Below, one piece after another: positions 1-4,785 of a stretch of 6,710 bases of DNA. The position numbers were made by a program, and so were the translations under genes. Source of the DNA: Calditrichota bacterium (GTDB taxonomy: Bacteria > Calditrichota > Calditrichia > Calditrichales > Calditrichaceae); NCBI GenBank assembly GCA_024278715.1, contig JAJRSN010000461.1:1-6710 (forward strand), given 5' to 3'. Numbering within the stretch: the first letter of the stretch is position 1; every line of letters starts with the position of its first letter. Under the pieces are notes generated by a model. The model was not told the DNA's origin. It did no database searches and saw nothing but the letters and a program-made list of their open reading frames with translations.

Positions 1-1
1 A

Positions 2-775
2 GACGCTTCCCGTCTGCTCATTGCTATCGGGACCAATTGCGCCGTGGTTTTGGCTAAGGGGAATAAGCTTTTGGCTGCGTCGGCTCCGGCTGGTCCCGCC
101 CTGGAAGGAGCTAAAATCTCTCAGGGAATGCGGGCAATCCCCGGCGCTATCAGCGATTTGACAATAGAGAACAAAAAACTGAAATGGATTACTATCGACG
201 ACAAAGCGCCTGTCGGAATTTGCGGAAGCGGACTTTTTCATATTATCCGTTTTTTAAGAGACGAGGGCGTTATTAATCCGGACGGCTCAATCAACGAAAA
301 TCCGTCCGACTCCTTCTGGAAATCCCGCATCGATTCCGATAAGAACGATGTTCTTAGGATTTTACTGATCTCCGAAGAAGAAGGCGCGGAAACATCCGTT
401 TATCTTACTCAAAAGGACATCCGCGAATTTCAGCTTGCCAACGGAGCCATCGGCAGCGCCTGGTGTTTATTGTGCAAACAGATGAAAATCGATCCCGCAG
501 ATATTGACCATATTTCTGTCGCCGGAGCTTTCGGAAATTACATCCGTCCCGAAGCCATGATTGCTTTGGGAACCATCCCATCGATAGCCAAAGAGAAAAT
601 TCGCTTTGCGGGCAACGCTTCGCTGGAAGGCGTCCGGCAATTGATTTTGAATCGACGGAATTTTGAACTGATAAAGGAACTGATCAAACGCATTCGGTTT
701 GTGGAATTGGCGAATCTCCCCGAGTTCCAGGAAATTTTTGTATCCAAACTGCGGCTTGAACCGAGAAGCGGGTAG
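2..775 (+). CDS. RACo-like ASKHA-domain protein (DUF4445), C-terminal part
   Basis: This is the 3' end of a gene that begins left of the window; 257 residues are visible in an uninterrupted frame. The GTG at 44 is an internal valine codon, not a start. The family (DUF4445, typified by RACo, the reductive activator of the corrinoid iron-sulfur protein) joins an N-terminal 2Fe-2S ferredoxin domain to an ASKHA ATPase domain. It uses ATP to drive reduction of inactive cob(II)amide in corrinoid proteins. Visible family signatures, in fragment numbering, are IGTN (9-12), AGPALEGA (30-37), GICGSGL (72-78), DIREFQLANGAIG (139-151), AGAFGNYI (174-181) and GNASLEG (204-210). The ferredoxin domain lies outside the window. 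The usual DIGTNxE is read here as AIGTNCA, so two acidic residues normally found near the nucleotide site are missing. Family assignment is firm; the specific corrinoid partner is unknown and may lie upstream. Confidence 0.88.
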   Translation, partial: DASRLLIAIGTNCAVVLAKGNKLLAASAPAGPALEGAKISQGMRAIPGAISDLTIENKKLKWITIDDKAPVGICGSGLFHIIRFLRDEGVINPDGSINENPSDSFWKSRIDSDKNDVLRILLISEEEGAETSVYLTQKDIREFQLANGAIGSAWCLLCKQMKIDPADIDHISVAGAFGNYIRPEAMIALGTIPSIAKEKIRFAGNASLEGVRQLILNRRNFELIKELIKRIRFVELANLPEFQEIFVSKLRLEPRSG

Positions 776-808
776 AGCTTCTCCGCCCTTGCTAAAAACA
801 TTCTTTTT

Positions 809-824
809 AAAAAAGATCTTTTTT
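809..824. promoter_or_regulatory. 16-base A/T palindrome between the first two genes
   Basis: Six A, GATC, six T form a perfect dyad in the 74-base gap between the ASKHA gene and the hydrolase gene. The bases just left of it (802-816) make a second, overlapping near-palindrome, TCTTTTT followed by AAAAAAGA. It could be a weak bidirectional terminator or a protein-binding dyad. It has no G+C-rich stem, so termination is not strongly supported. Confidence 0.3.
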
Positions 825-836
825 GTGCAATAAAAT

Positions 837-841
837 GAAGG
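837..841 (+). promoter_or_regulatory. Ribosome binding site choosing the ATG at 850
   Basis: GAAGG lies eight bases before the ATG at 850. The in-frame TTG at 823 and ATG at 835 have no comparable site upstream. The ATG at 850 also gives a signal peptide with a short basic N-terminus, so 850 is the preferred start. Confidence 0.6.
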
Positions 842-849
842 CTAAACAG

Positions 850-1881
850 ATGAAAACGTTCCGCGAAAAATTCGTTTTTTTAATCGTCCTCTTGTTAATT
901 TTTCTGACCGCGCCGATCCTTGCCGGTAATCAGCAATTTGCCGATTTGGGCGATTTTCAGTTGGAGAACGGACAGGTTATTAAGGAGTGCAGGCTCGGGT
1001 ATCGCACCTTCGGAAAGTTAAACTCTTCACGCAGCAACGCCGTGCTCTTCCCCACCTGGTTCGGCGGTACCAGCGAAGAGATCGGAAATTTGATCGGCGG
1101 CGACAAGCTGATCGACAGCACCAAATACTTTATCATTGCCGTGGACGCCTTCGGCAACGGAATCTCTTCTTCGCCTTCCGAAAGCAAACTCCAGCCCGGC
1201 AAACAATTCCCCATATTCACCATAAGCGACATGGTTCGCGCCCAGCATGTTCTTTTAAACGAACATCTTAAGATCAATCATCTGTTTGCGGTTATCGGCG
1301 GATCCATGGGAGGCATGCAAACTTTTGAATGGATGGTTCGTTATCCCGATTTTACGGACAAAGCCGTTCCTTATGTGGGAACGCCCAAATTCGGCTCGTA
1401 CGATATTCTTTTGTGGCGGCAAGCGTTAAACATTATCGAAATCGGCGAACGATACGGCGTGCCCGGCGATTCGATCCGCGGCATGCTGAACTCTCTGATC
1501 AATATGCAGATTCGTACTCCCGAATGGGTTGCGGAACACTACAAACCCGAACAGATGCCCGGAATATTTGAAAAATTCTTCAGCGGCGAACCGGAAATCT
1601 TCACCAACGCCAATTACGCCGCTCAAATCCGAGCCATGCTGCAGCACGACGTTTCCCGACGTTTCGGAGGCGATCTTAAGAAAGCCGCCGCTCGTGTAAA
1701 GGCAAAAATACTGATTATTGTGTCAAAAACAGATCATATAGTTAATCCTTCGTACGCTCTTAAATTTGCCGAATTTTTGGGAGCCGAAACCATGGTTCTG
1801 GACGATCCCTGCGGACATTTAGCCATAGGTTGTGAATTGCAAAAGGTCAGCAAAGTCATTTCCGAATTTTTAGCGGAGTAA
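850..1881 (+). CDS. Exported MetX-like alpha/beta hydrolase
   Basis: A 343-residue protein of the homoserine O-acetyltransferase (MetX)-like branch of the alpha/beta hydrolase fold. Residues 1-25 form a signal peptide: MKTFREK, then a hydrophobic run, then an APILAG cleavage region. The mature enzyme is therefore probably periplasmic or lipid-bilayer associated, unlike cytosolic MetX. The nucleophile elbow GGSMGG places Ser152. Asp295 (in SKTDHIVNP) and His323 (in CGHLA) complete a catalytic triad. The MetX-like FPTWFGG segment is at 67-73. The segment after the AVDAFGNG strand lacks the cysteine-containing GGC.G(S/T)TGP signature of true homoserine/serine acyltransferases. A hydrolase or acyltransferase on another substrate is therefore more likely than methionine biosynthesis. 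It is followed after five bases by trmO and is probably co-transcribed with it. ATG 835 is an alternative start. The fold is certain and the substrate unknown. Confidence 0.85.
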   Translation: MKTFREKFVFLIVLLLIFLTAPILAGNQQFADLGDFQLENGQVIKECRLGYRTFGKLNSSRSNAVLFPTWFGGTSEEIGNLIGGDKLIDSTKYFIIAVDAFGNGISSSPSESKLQPGKQFPIFTISDMVRAQHVLLNEHLKINHLFAVIGGSMGGMQTFEWMVRYPDFTDKAVPYVGTPKFGSYDILLWRQALNIIEIGERYGVPGDSIRGMLNSLINMQIRTPEWVAEHYKPEQMPGIFEKFFSGEPEIFTNANYAAQIRAMLQHDVSRRFGGDLKKAAARVKAKILIIVSKTDHIVNPSYALKFAEFLGAETMVLDDPCGHLAIGCELQKVSKVISEFLAE

Positions 1882-1886
1882 AAATC

Positions 1887-2393
1887 ATGAACGCTCAAAA
1901 AGACAGATCGGTAAATTCCGTTGTTTACCATCCGATCGGAATCATCCGGAGTCCGCATAAAGAAGGAAGCAAAACGCCCATCCAGCCCATCTACGCCGAC
2001 GGATGCCGCGGTTTTGTCGAAATTTTTCCTCAATATACAGAGGGCTTACAGGGACTGGAGGATTTTTCACATATCTTTCTTATTTTCCATCTGCATCTTC
2101 GGAAAGAGGTTAAATTGATTGTAAAGCCCTGGTTGCACGACAAGGAAAAAGGTGTTTTTGCCACCCGCTCTCCGCATCGTCCGAACGCCATAGGGTTAAG
2201 CCTTGTACGTCTGGAAAAAATTGAGGGCAGCCGTGTTTATGTAAATGATCTTGACATATTGGACGGCACGCCGCTTTTGGACATTAAGCCTTACACCAAA
2301 GAATTAGACAGTCGGTTAACCAGCAAAGACGGCTGGCTTGAACAGATTGATCCAAAAGAAGCGCGCAAAAAAGGCAGAAGAATGGGGACGTGA
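1887..2393 (+). CDS. trmO: tRNA (t6A37 N6)-methyltransferase TrmO (TsaA family)
   Basis: A 168-residue protein of the TsaA/VirR-like (UPF0066) family. E. coli TrmO, a family member, methylates N6 of threonylcarbamoyladenosine at tRNA position 37 using S-adenosylmethionine, which tunes decoding of some ACY threonine codons. Visible signatures are YHPIGIIRSPHKEG (14-27), FATRSPHRPNAIGLS (91-105) and LDGTPLLDIKPY (125-136), all typical of the beta-barrel SAM-binding core. The length matches the short single-domain form, without the longer C-terminal extension found in some members. The ATG at 1887 has GGAG at 1875-1878, eight bases away and inside the 3' end of the hydrolase gene, so translation of the two genes is probably coupled. 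Functional linkage between the two products is not obvious. The C-terminal tail is highly basic (KEARKKGRR), plausible for RNA contact. Confidence 0.92.
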   Translation: MNAQKDRSVNSVVYHPIGIIRSPHKEGSKTPIQPIYADGCRGFVEIFPQYTEGLQGLEDFSHIFLIFHLHLRKEVKLIVKPWLHDKEKGVFATRSPHRPNAIGLSLVRLEKIEGSRVYVNDLDILDGTPLLDIKPYTKELDSRLTSKDGWLEQIDPKEARKKGRRMGT

Positions 2394-2394
2394 A

Positions 2395-2412
2395 GCGTAA
2401 TGCGTAATGCGT
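2395..2412. repeat. Heptamer tandem repeat GCGTAAT
   Basis: GCGTAAT occurs twice in tandem (2395-2401, 2402-2408) followed by GCGT, starting one base after the trmO stop codon. Short seven-base tandem repeats in intergenic DNA are known from several bacterial groups, for example the STRR repeats of cyanobacteria. Confidence 0.7.
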
Positions 2413-2443
2413 CCTTCTCCGTCATTTCCGACATGACCATTTT

Positions 2444-2464
2444 GATTTATGATTTATGATTTGT
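2444..2464. repeat. Heptamer tandem repeat GATTTAT
   Basis: GATTTAT occurs twice (2444-2450, 2451-2457), then a one-base variant GATTTGT (2458-2464). It has the same seven-base period as the GCGTAAT array 30 bases upstream but an unrelated sequence. From 2394 to 2524 I see no gene. Confidence 0.7.
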
Positions 2465-2524
2465 GAATTTCTTGTTCAATTTACTTTGTTACCTATTAAA
2501 AAATACCATTTTAAGTAAATTTAA

Positions 2525-2656
2525 AATAAGAATAAACTGAATATATTGGATGTTAAAATTGATTTGGATAGGGTAATAAAAAAATTATTCGATTCCGGTT
2601 TCATTGAAATTGAGGATGATTTTTATAAAATTAATATCGAAACATTGTTAGGTTAA
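2525..2656 (+). pseudogene. Short coding-looking fragment before the methyltransferase
   Basis: Between an in-frame stop at 2522 and the TAA at 2654 there is an open frame of 43 codons that reads like real protein. It includes LDVKIDLDRVIKKLFDSGFI (2546-2605) followed by an acidic segment and KINIETLLG at the end. It has no ATG; only CTG 2537 or TTG 2546 could start it, and neither has a ribosome site. Its stop overlaps the TAAGGAG that serves the methyltransferase, the usual layout of an operon partner. It may be the C-terminal remnant of a gene once coupled to the methyltransferase, such as a restriction enzyme or small regulator. I do not recognise the family. Confidence 0.35.
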
Positions 2657-2666
2657 GGAGTCGGTA

Positions 2667-3551
2667 ATGATTTGTGACATTTACAATAATGATTGCATAG
2701 ATTTTTTAAATTCCACTGAATATAAATTCGATTTAACTTTTCTTGATCCGCCGTTTAATCAAAATAAAAATTACAATAGTCACAATGACAAAATGGATCC
2801 TGTTGAATACTGGAATTGGATGCAAGAAGTTTGCAATAAAATTTTTGATAAAACTTCATCAGGCGGAGCTATTTATTTTATGCAAAGAGAAAAAAATGTA
2901 AAAGACGTAATTACAGTGCTGGAGAAAACCAATTGGACATTTCAAAATTTGATTATTTGGAAAAAAAAGTCTTCTGCCGTTCCTGTCAAAAATAAATACG
3001 GTAAACACTACCAAATTATAGTTTTTGCTACAAAAGGTAATAAACCAAGGTTATTTAATAAATTGAGGATCGATCCCCCGCTTTTAGTTACAGAAAAATA
3101 TAAAAGGCCAAACGGTATGTATGTTACGGATGTCTGGGATGATATTAGAGAACTAACCTCCGGTTATTTTGCTGGTGAAGAACCTCTTCGTCTCCCCAAT
3201 GGCAAAAGATTGCACAATCAACAAGCACCTATTAAACTTCTATTACGTATTATATTGTCATCATCAAAGCCGGGAGACTTTATTTTTGATCCGTTTTGTG
3301 GTACAGCTACAACCAACATTGTTTCAAGGCAATTAAGCAGAAATTCAATTGGTGTTGAAAAGGATAAGTTTTATTTTCAATATTGCTTAAAAAGACTGAA
3401 AGCTTTTCGTGATGTCGATAAAATAGATCGGTTTAAAGACGATTATAAATATACCGAAAATTTGGAAGAGATTTGGGGATCATCTTATATTGTCAAAGAA
3501 TTTAAACCTTCACAGTTAACGCTTTTTGAAAAAAAGCAAAATTACAAATAG
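2667..3551 (+). CDS. Class-beta DNA methyltransferase (N6-adenine or N4-cytosine)
   Basis: A 294-residue SAM-dependent DNA amino-methyltransferase (N6_N4_Mtase family). Catalytic motif IV, LDPPF, is at 26-30. The SAM-binding motif I, DPFCGTATT, comes late at 208-216, preceded by PIKLLLRII...KPGD (motif X, 188-204) and followed by IGVEKDKFY (228-236). The order IV, target-recognition region, X, I defines class beta. Residues 100-185, containing the VTDVWDD segment, carry the likely recognition region. DPPF fits N6-adenine or N4-cytosine methylation; the target site cannot be read from sequence. Motif I has Ala where the usual F.G(S/T)GTT has the second Gly. The start is strongly supported by AAGGAG at 2655-2660, six bases before the ATG. 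The gene is visibly more A+T-rich than the genes to its left, suggesting horizontal acquisition. No intact restriction endonuclease is next to it, so it is a solitary methyltransferase or a remnant restriction-modification system. Confidence 0.9.
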   Translation: MICDIYNNDCIDFLNSTEYKFDLTFLDPPFNQNKNYNSHNDKMDPVEYWNWMQEVCNKIFDKTSSGGAIYFMQREKNVKDVITVLEKTNWTFQNLIIWKKKSSAVPVKNKYGKHYQIIVFATKGNKPRLFNKLRIDPPLLVTEKYKRPNGMYVTDVWDDIRELTSGYFAGEEPLRLPNGKRLHNQQAPIKLLLRIILSSSKPGDFIFDPFCGTATTNIVSRQLSRNSIGVEKDKFYFQYCLKRLKAFRDVDKIDRFKDDYKYTENLEEIWGSSYIVKEFKPSQLTLFEKKQNYK

Positions 3552-3600
3552 ATGATAGCATATAAACTCCCCGAATCGACGGGTCCTTAGGTTAGAAAAG

Positions 3601-3632
3601 ATTATTCCTGTTACAAAAACGAATAATTTTTT
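3601..3632 (+). terminator. Candidate terminator after the methyltransferase
   Basis: ATTATTC at 3601-3607 pairs with GAATAAT at 3621-3627, with a possible inner GTT/AAC pair, and a T run to 3632 follows directly. It lies 50 bases past the methyltransferase stop. The stem is A+T-rich and therefore weak. Confidence 0.4.
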
Positions 3633-3639
3633 CCGTTCA

Positions 3640-3851
3640 CTTGGTTCTTTGACAAAAGGTAAATCTCAGGACGTGTGCTCCCCCACTGTCTGGATTTCAT
3701 CTCCACACGTTTTCTCAGGCTCTTCTTCCGGCACAAGCCTACCGCCCCGATTGTACGGCATTCAGGCAAACATATACGGGAAGTCGGCAACCGAAAATCT
3801 CACCTTACTTTTAAAGTCTCATTCAAATATTTGGCTGTATGCCGGATTAAC
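3640..3851. other. Unidentified block without a supported gene
   Basis: This stretch is more G+C-rich than the methyltransferase before it, mainly between 3665 and 3790. ACGTGTG (3671-3677) is the exact reverse complement of CACACGT (3704-3710), and TCTCAGG occurs as a direct repeat at 3664-3670 and 3713-3719. Open frames through it on the plus strand (for example 3649-3906) run into the terminal repeat of the IS66 remnant, have no ribosome site and no recognisable motif. The minus strand has one 31-codon frame beginning MPYNRGGRLVPEEE. It may be debris of another mobile element or part of a structured RNA; I cannot identify it. Confidence 0.3.
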
Positions 3852-3872
3852 GTATCCGCCCGGTGAAGTACA
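3852..3872 (+). repeat. Left terminal inverted repeat of the IS66 derivative
   Basis: GTATCCGCCCGGTGAAGTAC plus one A matches the reverse complement of 4267-4287 at 16 of 21 positions, including both outer GTAT and inner AAGTACA. The three bases outside each end (AAC) also match. Confidence 0.55.
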
Positions 3873-3902
3873 GGTTAATTTTGTAAACAGAAGTTTGTAT
3901 TT

Positions 3903-4019
3903 TTAATGATTTTTAAAATTTAGCGGCAATAAATCGGCAGCTCGATTTACCGGACAATCGGGAATGATCGCTAAAATATCACGAAGATAACCTAATGGTT
4001 CTAACTTTAATGAGAACAT
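3903..4019 (-). pseudogene. Fused start of IS66 tnpB and end of tnpC
   Basis: This 38-codon open frame starts with an ATG three bases after the tnpA stop, the usual place for tnpB. Its first residues, MFSL, match the common start of TnpB. It then passes directly into EPLGYLRDILAIIPDCPVNR and AADLLPLNF, the C-terminal signature of the IS66 transposase TnpC (Y-L-x-D-I-L, then P-x-N-R, then L-L-P). All of the catalytic DDE region is deleted. The join preserves the reading frame, so a small protein could in principle still be made. It has no known function. Confidence 0.65.
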
Positions 4020-4022
4020 GAC

Positions 4023-4195
4023 TTAGCCTTTAATAAGAATCCTACTACCTGCGGGTAATTCCATCTCTATTTGAAAGGACGATTTAGGATTGCTTATGGA
4101 AATTGGCAAAATGCCGCTTGACTTAAACCGCTTTCTTGATATTGTTCAATTAAGCTAAACATCTCTTCTTGACGATCAACTTTAGCATGTGGCAT
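4023..4195 (-). pseudogene. IS66 tnpA, internally deleted and frameshifted
   Basis: From the ATG at 4195 the minus strand reads MPHAKVDRQEEMFSLIEQYQ, then ESGLSQAAFC, which is the helix-turn-helix start typical of IS66 accessory protein TnpA. It then stops at 4094-4096. Just before that stop, another frame takes over (from about 4111) and reads LPISISNPKSSFQIEMELPA, then GSRILIKG and a stop at 4023-4025. This resembles the TnpA C-terminus. The second half of the DNA-binding domain and the linker are missing at the junction. Confidence 0.65.
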
Positions 4196-4266
4196 GATGA
4201 TTATCTTCTTCTTAAAGTTTGGTAAAATAAGAAGGAATATATAACTTTAAAACCAGCTAAGAAAGA

Positions 4267-4287
4267 TGTACTTTACAGGATGCATAC
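4267..4287 (-). repeat. Right terminal inverted repeat of the IS66 derivative
   Basis: Read on the minus strand from 4287 it is GTATGCATCCTGTAAAGTAC plus A, the imperfect partner of 3852-3872. It sits 72 bases before the tnpA start, as expected for the promoter end of an IS66 element. Confidence 0.55.
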
Positions 4288-4396
4288 GTTCAAGGATGGA
4301 TGGCGGAATTGAGAACAATGAAACAAAAATCGGGAGTTCTTTTAATCAAATCAATATTGTAATGGCTGTCATTATATGAGCAATATTTTCTTTGAA

Positions 4397-4426
4397 TTGA
4401 ACCAATATGGGATTGATACATATAAG
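4397..4426 (+). promoter_or_regulatory. Candidate promoter of the cytochrome b unit
   Basis: TTGAAC (4397-4402) and TATAAG (4421-4426) are 18 bases apart and resemble a sigma-70 type -35 and -10. Transcription would begin near 4433, giving a leader of about 40 bases before the GTG at 4474. This leader argues against translation from the ATG at 4438. No operator is evident. Apart from this site I see nothing in 4288-4437. Confidence 0.4.
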
Positions 4427-4461
4427 AAGAACATAAAATGAATAAAACAATGCCCAAGTTT

Positions 4462-4468
4462 AGGAGGT
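4462..4468 (+). promoter_or_regulatory. Strong ribosome binding site choosing the GTG at 4474
   Basis: AGGAGGT, close to a perfect anti-16S match, lies five bases before the GTG at 4474. The in-frame ATGs at 4438 and 4450 have no such site, and starting there would put a charged 12-residue extension in front of the signal peptide. Confidence 0.8.
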
Positions 4469-4473
4469 ATTCT

Positions 4474-4785
4474 GTGAGGAAATTAAACTTTACCGTAATC
4501 CTCGCTGCGGTTTTGCTGTCTTCGGTAATAGGCTATTCCCACGAAAATCATAGTAAAAAACCACAGAAAGTTACCGACTCATCTATTATTGCCACCGGTT
4601 CCGACACCGTCAATATTAACCAAAAAGAGATTGAACAAATTGAAGCGCAACAGGATTTCGAAACAATCCGTGAAGAAGTCAAAAGCTCTTCCGCCTTCGT
4701 TGTTACCAAAGCCATAGCCTTGGCGTTAGCAATCGGGGGATTAGCGTTCGTATATTTGCGAAGACGTAATAAGGGGGATGAGTGA
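4474..4785 (+). CDS. Small exported single-span membrane protein, partner of cytochrome b
   Basis: I do not recognise a family for this 103-residue protein. Residues 1-22 form a signal peptide (MRKLNF, then a hydrophobic core, then VIGYS). Residues 23-74 are a short hydrophilic segment that starts with HENHSKK and contains a Glu/Gln-rich, helix-prone stretch (NQKEIEQIEAQQDFETIREE, 49-68). Residues 75-95 are a membrane span closed by RRRNK. This predicts a periplasmic domain anchored by a C-terminal helix with a short cytoplasmic tail. There is no CxxCH heme site and no CTHxGC/CxCHGS Rieske cluster, so it is neither a cytochrome c nor a Rieske protein. The stop overlaps the cytochrome b start (TGATG), so the two are translationally coupled and the product is probably an accessory subunit or assembly factor for that cytochrome. 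GTG is chosen as the start because of the AGGAGGT site. Confidence 0.75.
   Translation: MRKLNFTVILAAVLLSSVIGYSHENHSKKPQKVTDSSIIATGSDTVNINQKEIEQIEAQQDFETIREEVKSSSAFVVTKAIALALAIGGLAFVYLRRRNKGDE

Larger units (their letters stand above)
3852..4287 (-). mobile_element. IS66-family deletion derivative (436 bases)
   Basis: The element is bounded by imperfect terminal inverted repeats that begin with GTAT. On the minus strand it carries, in the correct IS66 order, the N-terminus of TnpA, the C-terminus of TnpA, the first codons of TnpB and the C-terminus of TnpC. The middle of tnpA, nearly all of tnpB and most of tnpC are absent. A full IS66 element is usually 2-3 kb, so this is a non-autonomous relic or miniature derivative. 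I find no eight-base target duplication: the flanks are GGATTAAC on the left and GTTCAAGG on the right. It lies about 100 bases upstream of the promoter candidate for the cytochrome b unit. The protein fragments support the identity more strongly than the ends do. Confidence 0.65.

Noticed and set aside
44..46. GTG at 44 as the start of the first gene
   Set aside because: The frame is open to the window edge and the preceding codons encode the conserved IGTN motif, so the gene begins outside the window.
2387..2413. GGACG...CGTCC as a trmO terminator
   Set aside because: Only five pairs around a loop of more than 15 bases and no T run follows.
3649..3906. 85-codon plus-strand open frame
   Set aside because: No ribosome site and no recognisable motif. 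Its 3' part runs through the IS66 terminal repeat and the antisense of the tnpC end.
3844..4295. Search for an eight-base target duplication around the IS66 derivative
   Set aside because: The flanking octamers GGATTAAC and GTTCAAGG do not match, so no recent insertion can be claimed.
4474..4785. Idea that the small protein is a truncated Rieske subunit
   Set aside because: The anchor is C-terminal rather than N-terminal, and there are no cysteines or cluster-binding motifs.
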